Assembly (NCBI RefSeq): GCF_964204645.1
Contig: NC_134025.1
Location: 24,334,001-24,398,000, forward strand
From: Tubulanus polymorphus
Lineage: Eukaryota > Nemertea > Palaeonemertea > Tubulaniformes > Tubulanidae
Direction: 5' to 3'
Length of the DNA stretch: 64,000 bases
In this document: in pieces, positions 1-55,792 of the stretch
How positions within the stretch are numbered: position 1 is the first letter of the stretch
Layout: each line of letters starts with the position of its first letter
The notes under the pieces: model-generated
What the model was told of the DNA's origin: nothing
The model's database searches: none
Seen by the model: the letters and a program-made list of their open reading frames with translations, nothing else
Made by a program: the position numbers and the translations under genes

Positions 1-89
1 ATGAATGTCTTAAGTTGCAACAATCACAATTCTTCACTCTTCTAAATTAATTTCCAATAAATTTCGCAAATAAATTTCATGAACTATAC

Positions 90-45268
<45,179 letters not shown>

Positions 45269-45765
45269 TTCAACTCGATTTCAGATCTTTCTAGACCCTG
45301 CGATGAAATTTGCCTTCTCGAGGAGAAATAATCGTACTCGCGATCATCAAACGTCAACCGGGCAGTTTAATATTCGCCATGATGATGAACAGAGCGGACC
45401 GATTGCGAGAAGAAATAGATCTCGAAGTCGTGCTAGTAGTAGAAAGATAAGTCGAACAAGATTAAATTCTACTTTATGCTGTTGGTGTATTATTATTTCG
45501 CTAGTCTGAAGAACCTCTCTCGACTACTCATACATACTTCACAGCCCCTCTTGCAGTACCCGTGCGCAGTGCAGCTTGCAATCAACACATTAACTCTGCA
45601 TTAGTATACATCAACATTCAAGAACATTTTTTTCTTCTTTTTCCACGGCAACCACCAGTAAATATGTATATTCGAATATATAAGTCGTATCGGAGCCATA
45701 ACCAGTGATATCAGAGGCAGAGACATTAAAAGCCAGAGGTAGAGAGATACTGGTATCATAAGTCT

Positions 45766-45890
45766 AAGTTGCTCAAAGGTTGGTTAAAGATAACTGACGA
45801 ATAAATAACATAGTAACAATGCACTTTTAATTGTCATAACATCAAGTATCCACTGGTTAACTCTAACCAACTTTTCAGCAACTGACCCCG
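45766..45890. mobile_element. MITE family A, copy 1
   Basis: Ends TTGCTCAAAGGTTGGTT and AACCAACTTTTCAGCAACTGACCC are inverted, with a shared core that includes CAAGTATCCACTGGTTA. Related copies occur at 52670-52760 and 56519-56646. Confidence 0.7.
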
Positions 45891-45951
45891 ACTTTGGGGG
45901 AAGGAACTTCATGGTACATCTTAGGGTAGTCCAAATACCAGATGATCTGAA

Positions 45952-46910
45952 CAGGGGCGGATCCAGGGGGATAGGTGGACAGTATTGGAAGGAAATTTAA
46001 GGGCACCTTTCTGATCTGGTGATCACACCCAGTATCCAGGTCAATGCGAGCGCCAAAGGCGCGAAGTCATTGGAGGGGGGTCTGGGGGCCCACCCCCATA
46101 AAATTTGGAAAATATGGTACCATTTAAAGGCTTTTAGAGACTAGCAGAGCAATCTAGAATAAACGAATCCGAGCCAAGATTTCAACAGATGCGGATAAAA
46201 AATGAAGCTGACGAACCCATGAAAGAATGGTTGTCACCAACCAAGATCAACAATGAATTTCACAGAAGACACCCATGAAAAACACTGGCATTGTTTTTTA
46301 TATTTTCCCTAGTGCCCCTATAACCTTTAAATGTGCTCCTTAACAATTATACAGAATATGGCTAAGTGCCCCTTCATTGTTAACAATCGGCAAAAATTGC
46401 CTCGTCTTCACATTTATCCGTATGTGGTGTGCCGTATTCCAAACCAAAAGTGCCCCTAAAATTTTAAGAATTAGGCAAAAAAGTGCCTTTTTCTTCAGCA
46501 TTCACTGTGAATTAAAGCCTGAGCGTGCCCCTTGAAAAGGCAAAGTGCCCTTTTCTTCAACATTTTCCGCGTATAGTGCCCTCTTCTAAAGTACGAGTGC
46601 CCCTTTAGCCCTCCCTGAAAAGGCAAGGACAAGGTGCCCTCATCTAAAGCATGAGTGCCCCTTGAAAAAGGAAAGTGGCCTTTCTAGTTTATCATGATTA
46701 AAGGCCTTATATCAAATATCATTATCTCTCCTCACTTTCTCGGCAGTAGTATTTACCGATTAATTTTATAATCATGCCCGGATTCCGGACACGGAATTAG
46801 CGGTTGCTGAAATAATGCCGTCAAAATATTGCCGGTGAAATTTCGAAGGGCACTTAAAAATTCTAGACCGTGTTGGGCAATACGGCTAATACGGTCTGGA
46901 TCCGCCACAG
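45952..46910. mobile_element. Non-autonomous hAT-like transposon, about 960 bp
   Basis: Begins CAGGGGCGGATCCAGG and ends CTGGATCCGCCACAG, with CTGAA flanking both ends as a possible short target duplication. Ends built on GGCGGATCCAG, and the GGGGGGTCTGGGGGCCC segment at about 46074, are familiar from animal hAT elements (family knowledge). The interior, about 46310-46690, is made of degenerate units of AGTGCCCCTT and GAAAAGGCAAAGTGCCC. No transposase frame. Confidence 0.7.
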
Positions 46911-48673
46911 CTGAAGGGTAAGAAACAAGAACAGCTAGATACTAAACTCATCTCAGGATTGTCTCAATGGGTCTGGACCACCCCAATTTGCAGCTGTATG
47001 TGGAAGCATTCGGACGACAGAACCCCTGGCCAAGTTTCAAATTTGGGGAAACAATTTGTTTAATCGATTGTGAAATTTGTTTAACGAGACTACATCTTTT
47101 AGATTTGAATGATTTGATTTTTCCAATGTTTTCATTTACGAAGCCAGTGTAAAAATATCCTATTGGTTTTTCTTGTAAAATATAACTATATCTATAAGAA
47201 CTAGGCCACTAAATCTTTTACTAAAAAATTGTAGAAATAGCTGCTGGGTCTGATAATATTCTTTGTTATCGGAGAATAGGTTACTGCTAATGAATAGAGT
47301 ACCAATGCCTGACCGTACATTTATATGGCCAGAAAGACTTGACATTGACAATGCTGACCAGCCATGCGAGAAGTCAGTCACAGCTGACCAACCAACCAGC
47401 GCAGCACAGGAGCACCTAATCTGAATACCATTCATTGTTCCCGGTTCCCCACAACCGGTTGCTTGTGGAACGACGGCTAAAGGGGTACTTGACTAAGGAG
47501 CACCTACATTATTACATAACAGACACCGTCTACAACAGTGTACAGTCCGAGTACAGTACACAGTCACAAGTCGCATTTGAATGATCGCAAACCATAAGGT
47601 GGAAAAGGTTACAAACACAGGGTTTTAACCCGCAAGATCTAGGTTCAATTCTGTAATAGGCTAAAACTTTTCTTTGGAATTGGAAAGGAAGCTTATTTAG
47701 ATATAGGCCCATTAATCTTCTACTGTTTTTGTATTTCATGGACATTCGCTCAATTACGTAGGTGGCAGCACTTCCCGGTTTATGATACACGTCCGCGGGC
47801 CAACACGAATGATCATAGAACTGTAAAATCTTTAAATATAAAACTGTAAGCTTACAGTTCCATGATTCAATGCAGTCGACTTAGAATAGAATAAGACAAA
47901 AACGTACACTCTCCTTTAAACGAATAAAGTTTATATTTTCAAAAATACAAAAAGCACAACGGGAACAATGAAAATGAAATAAAATGATTAATCGATTGTT
48001 CATTAGCAAAGGCATATTATTTTCAGCAGAAAGAAGGCAATACTGTCGGAGGATGGAATGTGGAGAAATGAAAGACGGGGACAAACACCTAATCTGATGT
48101 AATTATGCTATTGCTATCAAATATTGCAATTTACAATGAACTTATTGATTGATTGGAAGAACTGAGTGTTTGAAGGGTAAATACTCTAAGAGACAATCCA
48201 TATGTTGATGAAAATGTAAAAATAAAGCGAAATACTGATTGTTTCTATTTACATCTTATGCGAACAAAATAAAACAAAAATTCTTAACAAACAAGGATAA
48301 ATGATACACTTTAGTGCAAAATAATGGTAAATGCAGGTAGATATTTGGTAGTAAAATATTCTAAAATAAACAAAAAGATCTATATAATTCTTCAGACTGA
48401 GACAAAAAATTATGATCTTTATGTATTGATTGTCCAATTGATAAATTTCCACTAGAATATGTACAAGGAATCAAGGAGTGGTCAAAATTGAAAGAACAGA
48501 CTAAACGTAATAACTGAAAATTGCATTTCACTTCACTTGAATATGATCCAAGTATCGTATGAATACTATATTGGCCATAATTGTGAGAGCATTGGATAAG
48601 CACCTCGATCCTTCAATGAAAAAATTGATTGAAATCATTGCATAGAGGTTGGAGTAAGCAGGGCTGGGCTCTA

Positions 48674-50072
48674 TCACTTGCATTTTGTCAGTATTGTCTC
48701 CCATGAGATTTCATCCATATCCGTTGCTTGCAGATGTTTTGAGATTCCTTCTAGTTTCTTCTTCAGTGCATCACTGCTGCTAGTGTACAACATCTTCTGC
48801 TTGATTGTAGCATTATCTGGCGACCTGTAGAATACATATAACATCACCAGCCCGTTTATAGAAATTTTATGGGTCATTTTGTAAACTGCAATAAAATTTG
48901 TTATCAGTTGATTTCTTTAGCTGCCAGGTCTGTTATACATAGCTTGATCATGTTTTTATTTTTAAAAAGTTAGGTACAGGTTAGAGAGGCGACCGGCCAG
49001 GTCAACTTTTAAGTAGTGCAGCAGAAATGAGAAACAAGGTATCAATTTTTTAGCCTAAGCATAGAATTGATTAGTTTTCATTTTCTGCTGGCATATTAGT
49101 CCATCATTTCTCAAGTGGAACCTCATTTCAATGAATTTCAGGCGAGCAGAAAGTATATTCGTTAAAAACCATGTTCGTCATGTCCACTATGAAATCATTG
49201 AAATTGTCCTATCGAAGACAAAATTCTAGCTTTGTGAAAATGGACAAAGCGTTATTGTGGGTATCTTAAATAAGATCATGGGGAGATATTTCAGATATGA
49301 TCGGGTAAATGTACTAACCACATGATAAGACACAGTTTTTCTCTAGGCGCCCGCTCATCACCATTGCCTGCATCATATGAAACATCAAATATAGCATATC
49401 GACACTGGCGTTTCTTAGCAGCATCCATCATATCTTCAATGAAATCTTCATACGTAGCATCTAAAGAAATATTCAAAAACTTAATTATTCCTTACGTTTA
49501 CGAATTCATTTCAGATACATTACAATTAACTAAATACAGACATTCGTACACTTACCAAAAATCGCGGAATTAAGTGGAAATGGCTTTTTATCGGACAATA
49601 TTGGATGAACAAGTGCTTTTTACTGAAGATTGAACATATTGAAAAGATCTTTCTGTATCCTCTGTTTACAACTGAGGCGTACTGTGTTTGGTTAACTTCC
49701 CATCAATTGTCAGAGCTGGTGGCAAGTGTTTTCCACTAGCACATTGTAGCCGTCATGATGGATGTTTTTCTTTCTCTGACCAAACTGGTGCAACTACAAT
49801 ACATACCCCTTGAAGATTTCTTCAATACACATATTTCTTTTAAGTCATCTGAGAGCCCGAGAACAACATATCTGTAAAGTCTGTCCATCCTGATTTCTTC
49901 AAGAGTCGTAACGCATTCATCTCTTACTTGGACTCCAGATGCCTGAAAATGTCAAATTCAAAAGATGTCAAAAAGCATCATCTTTATTTCTAGATGAATA
50001 AAGTTCGATAGGGTGAGTATTTAAGAATTTAGACAAGTGTGGGTAAGTAAGTGAATTGAAGCTACTAACCAT
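48674..50072 (-). CDS. ADF/cofilin family actin-depolymerising protein
   Basis: Severs and depolymerises actin filaments in the cytoplasm. Exons in order: 50070-50072 (ATG only), 49807-49942, 49319-49460, 48674-48824; 432 nt, 143 residues, with all phases consistent. N-terminus MASGVQVRDEC carries the conserved Ser3 that LIM kinase phosphorylates in the family. Next come YRYVVLGLSDDLKEI, YEDFIEDM, CRYAIFDVSYD, EKLCLIMWSPD, the actin-binding long helix KQKMLYTSSSDALKKKLEG, and IQAT-like HLQATDMDEISWE. The intron immediately after the start ATG is a known hallmark of animal cofilin genes. Length is short of vertebrate cofilin (166) but near invertebrate members (about 148). Cofilin 1/2/ADF naming is not meaningful here. 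Confidence 0.96.
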
Positions 50073-51606
50073 ATTTTAGTCTTCTCTGCTTCTCTGAGCA
50101 AAATTTAGAAAATCGAAAAAAAATCTCGGGGAGAATGATCGACGACCTTGAATAATTCCAGTCAGTGGAGTCGAGCATAAAACGCGGACTAGGATTTAAG
50201 TATACAACGGACTAGGGAAACGGAAATGGTGCGGGCCTTTGAAAACACTGTCAATCATACAATTTGTCTTTGTTTGGAATGTTATTATTTAGTGGATAAA
50301 AGAAATGGGTTTTTGTCTTTTGAAACGGCAGGCCATTCAAATCGTGTCGTTTTTGGGCATGATTCGATAAAATCCCTGATGGTCCTTAGTTTTTTCTAAT
50401 TATGTCAAACTTTCTTTGCTCAATCCGTTTTTTACTTTTTTCTGCTGCCACCCAAATTGATAAATTTCCACATTTGAAACAAAAAGTTGAAAACTAATGC
50501 TAAAATTTAAGTCGCAATTGTTTATTTACAGCTCAGAAAATTTACAAAAAACCAATTTCATTCATATTAATAATACATATTTAGAATCATCATTACGCAT
50601 TTTATGGTGCAAATATCATACAAATATAGGCGATTAGAGCCCAGGTCTCCGGATTCAGATATCTAGATTTGACTCATGAGTTACAGACATTCTATAACTG
50701 AAAGCTCCGTAACCGGAGGTAGCACTAAGCTTCTTAAGATACCGGGTACTACACCAAAAATTCCCTTAATACAATCCGACTAAATAAAATAGCTTTTTGA
50801 CAATTAAGTGTAATAAATAAATTACCGAATTCAAGCAACTTTTGTAACTATCATACAAACATCTAGCAAACCACACATTTTTTAAAGGCATCACAAGCAA
50901 TCAATATTTTCTAAGATAAAATTTATCTCTTAGGTAGATAAACAAACAATAGAACATTTCATTATATATTACTTACAAAAAACAAGGCATTTATTGCTGC
51001 AGCTTTCTCATATTCAAACAAATGAAAGCAAACACTAATGTCCTGAATAAGGAAATTGTGAACGGTTTCATATTAAGTCTTAATTGATTGTTGCCAAATT
51101 TGTGAACGGTTTCATATTAAGTCTTAATTGATTGTTGCCAAATAGAGACCCAATTAATGAATCATTCTTGACAAATCAATGATGAGAAGTCATCATTCCA
51201 TATGATGATTAATGCTTGCTTATTTGCATAAAATATTTTCAAATAAAATCTCCAAATTCTTATCATGGGACTTCGTCAATTGATACGCCTACATAGATAT
51301 AGCGTTTATTCACTTAAGACTTAAAGATAAGTAATAAACAGACATGTGACGCAAACAAAGGACAATTAATCACCATGCTTATCACGCTTTACCGATCTTA
51401 TTAATGAGGTAACATAATATTGTGAGTTGAATACCACATACGTAATGGGGTACAATTAAATTTTCGTAAATTGACTGCCTATAAACTGATTAAGTCAATA
51501 ACTGTGACAAATATCCTCAATCTATATCCAAAACCATGTTATACTCGTTTGCAGTCATTGACGTCCATATACATATATATCAGTTTATCATAAAACAGTC
51601 TGTTAT
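50073..51606. other. Cofilin promoter side and NAA30 3' flank
   Basis: No coding similarity. AT-rich, with the tandem 44-bp repeat at 51057-51144 and, on the minus strand, an AATAAA at 51305-51310 that could end NAA30 transcripts. Confidence 0.5.
51057..51144 (+). repeat. Recent 44-bp tandem duplication
   Basis: Two adjacent copies, 51057-51100 and 51101-51144, differ at only one base. Unit starts TGTGAACGGTTTCATATTAA and ends TTGCCAAAT. Lies in the NAA30 3' flank. Confidence 0.95.
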
Positions 51607-53635
51607 TCACCTCAACCACAGTTTTAATCTTAAGGCATCGACACCGTTTAGATAATATCGAAACAGTCGTTTATCTCGAACGAAGCCAAGGTTTTCGTAC
51701 AAGTGTAAGGCAGCTTTATTGGTTATTTCCGTTTCTAGCACAACCTGCAAAAGATTCGAATCAACATTGAAAATTGTATGCCTGATGATGGCTAATAGTC
51801 TTTAGCCGAAACGTTGCGCAAATATATATATTCCTCTATGCAAGTTTCTCGTTTTGGCTGAATTTATTGCGGGATTTCTCTCTTTATCATCTTACAGGGA
51901 TATTATTGTATATCTTCTCGTCTCATAGAAAATTGTACTGTTCCGAAAAATTAGAGGTTATAATTTCGTTAGAATTAACAGTTTTTACTCTTAAGACGCG
52001 TACCTCATCACATTCATCGGCAACCATAGCTTTGATGGCTTTTAGTACCAATTGTGATCCTGTGTAGAAGAAAACAATGAAGAAAATTATTATTCCACTA
52101 CAAAAATGAAAGATGCAAAAGTCACGGCTGGGTACCGATACAACAAAGGATTGAAATATTTGGGATTGAGAGGGAGTCTTTTTATTCATGCTCCAACAAA
52201 TGTTGCCTACCAATTTTTCTTCTTCTGTAATTGGAATCAACAGCTAACATAGCAATATATCCTCGTCTAACCATCTTCTTATGAAGATCCAGCTTACAGA
52301 CAATGGCACCAATTGTAATATCACCATCCATAGCCTATATGAACCAAGAAAAAACTTGCTAATTTTTAAGATCATCTCATTAATTGGACAACTTGATCGG
52401 CAAGAAGATTTCTTCTCAGATTCAATTAGCATCAATCCATAATTTCTCAAAATCTATGAATGAAAATTGCGTTATATTCAGCTCAATTGAGTTTACCCTT
52501 ATGTTTAATGTGGGTAGTTAAAAATCTAGATGCGAGTTTATTGAAAATGAACTGAATTCTGATCACCATCTAGCTGGTAGAACAGGGCCCTCATTCATTT
52601 TTAATTGAGTTAGCTTAGGGGTTTAAGTTGAACCAGGCTCTATTAGAGCCAACCCCAAAAGCTCAAAAGTTGCTCAAAAGTTGGTTGGAGCTAACCAGTG
52701 GATAGTTGACGTAATGATAATTCAAAGTCCATTGTTACTGGGCCCAGTAGTTCAAAAACTTCTTCGGTGAATTGGTTGTTCCTTCACTATTTTAGCGCTT
52801 TACATTTGACATCAATCAAAAGGAGTGATATTTTCATTCAAACTTTTAGTGGAGATAAACTTACCAAAAAACACAGTTTCGGCCAATTGTGTATAAAATA
52901 CCGGTAAGTGTATATAGAATACGGTTCTGATAGGTCTTTAGTAATAAGCCTCATTATGTCAGGCATTTGTCTCTCCGATTCATACACAACATAACTAATT
53001 TCACTGGTTGGAGCACTAATTTTTTGCGATTTCGACGACGATTCAGTTCTTTCCTCATCAGTCCTTTGTTTCGATTCGCTATCGTCTAAACTTAGCGTAC
53101 CTAGTTTCTGTTCCGTGTCTAACGTCACATCGTTAAGCACATCAGCTTTAGAACACTTTTGAACGCATGAATTCAAATGGGAGCATTCTAACGCGTTCGC
53201 CACCGATGATGGCTTTAAATTGTTTGTTGTCGTAGTTATCGACTTATCATTAGTCGATTGATCGCCGATGTGTTGATTATTGGATCCGATATTAATCGGC
53301 GTTAACACAGATATCGCTGAATTCACATGATCTGCAGTTTCATTCGTCACTTTTACTCTGTTGTTGGTTTTATGAGTTAAAAGTCCATTTTCAATAATCG
53401 ACTTATCATGATGTATGCTTACGAAACCGTTCATCATATTATTCTTAGTTTTGTGCGAAGATGAGTTATTACTGTGATTTTCATCAGCATTTTCTAATAA
53501 TTTAGTGGTGGTTTCATGGTCTGAAACAGATGATGATTGTGCCGTTTTTGTTGTTGGATCACCACAGGACGGGCGACAGTTGTCCGCGACAGCAAATTCC
53601 CCCTTTTGGACGTTTTGAGAGGGAATCCCGGACAT
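51607..53635 (-). CDS. NAA30: N-alpha-acetyltransferase 30, catalytic subunit of NatC
   Basis: GNAT enzyme that transfers acetyl from acetyl-CoA to the N-terminal Met of proteins starting Met-hydrophobic. It acts on ribosomes with NAA35 and NAA38. Exons in order: 52865-53635, 52211-52334, 52004-52059, 51607-51744; 1,089 nt, 362 residues, the same length as human NAA30. Residues 1-210 are low-complexity, Ser/Asn/Thr-rich and variable; the catalytic domain follows ([76 protein letters not shown]), ending LKLWLR before TGA. The acetyl-CoA loop reads RRRKIG where human has RRNGIG. ATG at 53635 opens the long N-terminal exon. Divergent from COA6 with 872 bp between starts. Confidence 0.97.
51779..51927 (+). 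mobile_element. 149-bp retroelement-like insertion with hammerhead-like 5' end
   Basis: Flanked by a 10-bp direct repeat GAAAATTGTA at 51769-51778 and 51928-51937, a target-site duplication. The insert starts TGCCTGATGATGGC: CTGATGA at 51782-51788, stem GGCTAA/TTAGCC at 51790-51795 and 51802-51807, then GAAAC from 51808. This resembles a hammerhead ribozyme core, but with one extra base before stem II; stems I and III are not obvious. Short inserts with such motifs are known from Penelope-like elements and retrozymes (family knowledge). It lies in the last NAA30 intron, antisense to the gene. Confidence 0.6.
52670..52760. mobile_element. MITE family A, copy 2 (partial)
   Basis: TTGCTCAAAAGTTGGTTGGAG and CAGTGGATAGTTGACGTAAT match the other family members. 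The right end is degenerate. Lies in NAA30 intron 1. Confidence 0.65.
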
Positions 53636-54507
53636 AACGATGTAGTTTCGTTGAGGTTCTTCAAATCCTTCCTATCAATGGTCAAAATTAAGCTACAGAA
53701 ACGGCCAGATGAACCAACAAATGTAGTTACTCCCTCAATATTTCTTCACTTCACTTCGGCAACCATTATTTTTCGCATGGGGTATATCCTATTCGCCGGT
53801 TGTGGACTTTGATTAGTGAATAAATAATTTGTATTTGAATTGAAATTCTGACTGAAAACTCAAGGTCGAAGACTGTGGTAAAATATTTTCATTAATTACA
53901 CAATTACATGGGTTAAAAAGTACTATAAAAGTGTAAGTTAAGTCATTAATTAGTCACTCATTTAGTACGGATATTGACCAATCAAAGAGACATCAGTAAG
54001 CAGTTTCATGTTCCACTCAACTTTACTCTGAGTTTGAGCTTTATTTAACTAGTCTAAAAAAGAGTTACGGACCAAGGCAAGACCAAGTCAACAGGTCTGG
54101 TCAAGTGGAAAATAATAAAATGGTCGTCTCAATTTTTCGGTTTAGTGAGTTTGAGTGGAACTTCCTTACAAAATAACGAACTTTAGGACGTGAGTGGCCA
54201 CTTTAGGAGACCAGAAAATATGTCCGGTTGGGTTTGAATTAATGGTTCGTCATATCCATAAAATTATTAAAAATGGATTCTTAGTTCATAACCAATAGAT
54301 CCTTGTAATGGGGTTTCACTGATTTTCAGCAAATGAATTAGTTATTTTTTAAAATCTGCATGCATCTCTCTTTCAAAAAAACATGTCAATGGGTACGAAT
54401 ATGTCTCTGGAAGAGTAAATTTAGTATTAGTCTGTGAGCATTTTGCCCAGGTTAGGTTTGATCTTTATCATATGTATCATATTTTAGAAATCCTTTACTC
54501 AAGTACT
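53636..54507. promoter_or_regulatory. Bidirectional upstream region of NAA30 and COA6
   Basis: 872 bp between two divergent start codons. AT-rich, with no TATA box placed convincingly and no CpG-rich core. Probably contains both promoters; this is inferred from gene order. Confidence 0.45.
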
Positions 54508-54862
54508 ATGGCAGCTGCACCATCCCAGGCTGAAAGAAAAAAATGCTGGTTTGCCAGAGATCTCTACTGGAAATGTCTAGATGAGAACAATGATGATAAA
54601 TCGAAATGCTTGAAATTAAGAGAGCAATTTGAAAACACTTGTTCTCTTTCATGGGTTGGCTTTTTCAAAATTTCCTTATTTGAATACTGATCTGTTTATG
54701 ATTGAGTTCTATTTTTGACATTTACTTTCTAATTGGCATTTCTTTACTCTGTAGGTGAAATACTTCGATAGAAGGAAAGGATATCTGAAGTTCAAAGACA
54801 AAATGGAGAATGATGGATATGAACCAATAGATGGAGTTAAGAAGAAATCTGGAACATCGTGA
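54508..54862 (+). CDS. COA6: Cytochrome c oxidase assembly factor 6
   Basis: Small twin-Cys protein of the mitochondrial intermembrane space that helps deliver copper to the COX2 CuA site with SCO proteins. Exons 54508-54654 and 54755-54862, giving 84 residues. Cys13-x9-Cys23 and Cys34-x10-Cys45 reproduce the CX9C-CX10C pattern specific to COA6. CW, DLYWKCLDEN, LREQFENTC and KYFDRRKGYLKFK match the family along its length. Human COA6 also starts MAAPS, which supports ATG 54508 over the in-frame ATG at 54472 in the upstream sequence. Phase-0 intron after Trp49 (donor GTTGGC). AATAAA at 54917-54922. Confidence 0.96.
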
Positions 54863-54916
54863 CAGATTTACTGATTTGTGATATTTATAGAAAATAAGCT
54901 TTGTTGATATAACAGT

Positions 54917-54922
54917 AATAAA
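54917..54922 (+). terminator. COA6: COA6 polyadenylation signal
   Basis: AATAAA 55 bp after the stop codon, in a short AT-rich 3' flank. Position is typical of a compact 3' UTR. Confidence 0.6.
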
Positions 54923-55019
54923 TGCCGTGATTATGATATTAACTCTACTGTGAATATTTCATTTGGGTACATATTCGAGAGAAAGCAATGCTATCTCCAG
55001 TTTCCTACTCATCCATCCG

Positions 55020-55268
55020 CCTTGCAGGGATTTGACCTGATGGCATTGGAACCCCTGCCACACAAGAATACAACTTCGATGATGGCATTATCAGCTGATC
55101 AGATATCCCGTTTTATTTTAGCCCCGGTTTTCCATTAATAGTTTTTCCGTGAAATTTGCCTTGGCAATCTAATTGGCACTGCCAGTTTTTCGTGGTAAAG
55201 CTGTGCATGTGGCAAGGTTTCGTGCCGTGGCTGAGTAGCGATGCCATCAGGTTTGAATCCTTGCCAAT
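55020..55268. repeat. Second copy of the foldback element family
   Basis: Left arm about 55020-55065 (GACCTGATGGCATTGG, CCCCTGCCAC) and right arm about 55208-55268 (GTGGCAAGG, GATGCCATCAGGTTTGAATCC) are inverted relatives, with the left arm shorter by an internal deletion. It shares GATGCCAT..GGTTTGAATCC with the element at 7.7-8.0 kb. It lies in the 3' flank between COA6 and the PLD-like gene. Confidence 0.65.
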
Positions 55269-55792
55269 GAAGTTTCTTACCCAGTATTCCATGCAGGACC
55301 ATTTTTCGATTAGCAACGGAGTCAAGATGAAAGTGGAAGCTCATGGCGATGACCGAGGAAGACCCATTTCCATAAGAAATGAGAAGGCATGAATTGATGG
55401 GTATAGGATAAGTATTTTATTTGATTTATCCTATACATTCGTATATGGATCAAATAAATTGGTATAAAAACAATACTTATTTAAATAAAGCTTAGATAAC
55501 ATGAAAAACTAAATTTCTAAAATGGTAGCTATCTTCAATTCAACAGAACTTTAAAACAATTAAAACATTTGACGTTCTATGCATTCCGCAATAAATGACC
55601 TAACATAAAACAATTTATAGATCAGACCTTCCATATTGAGGATTTAAAAGTTGACAATTGGAAAATTTTACCAAACTTGATTGAAAATAAAATATGTACT
55701 CATGATCATATCTACACGTACAATAAAAACCATTAAATCTCAAATTTTACAGCAAATAAGCATTTACATAATGATATTAAAGTTTCATTGTG

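Larger units (their letters stand above)
45269..48673. other. Intergenic region between RyR 5' end and cofilin 3' end
   Basis: Contains the presumed RyR promoter and 5' UTR (upstream, above 45268), one MITE copy at 45766-45890, the hAT-like element at 45952-46910, and AT-rich DNA that probably includes the cofilin 3' UTR below 48674. No TATA box or gene could be assigned. Confidence 0.55.
54863..55792. other. Convergent 3' flank between COA6 and the PLD-like gene
   Basis: Holds both 3' ends, the foldback element at 55020-55268, and TTTATT at 55416-55421 (AATAAA on the minus strand), a possible poly(A) signal of the PLD-like gene. No coding similarity. Confidence 0.5.

Noticed and set aside
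54472-54507. Upstream in-frame ATG for COA6
   Set aside because: The extension is unlike the family, whereas ATG 54508 gives the usual MAA start.
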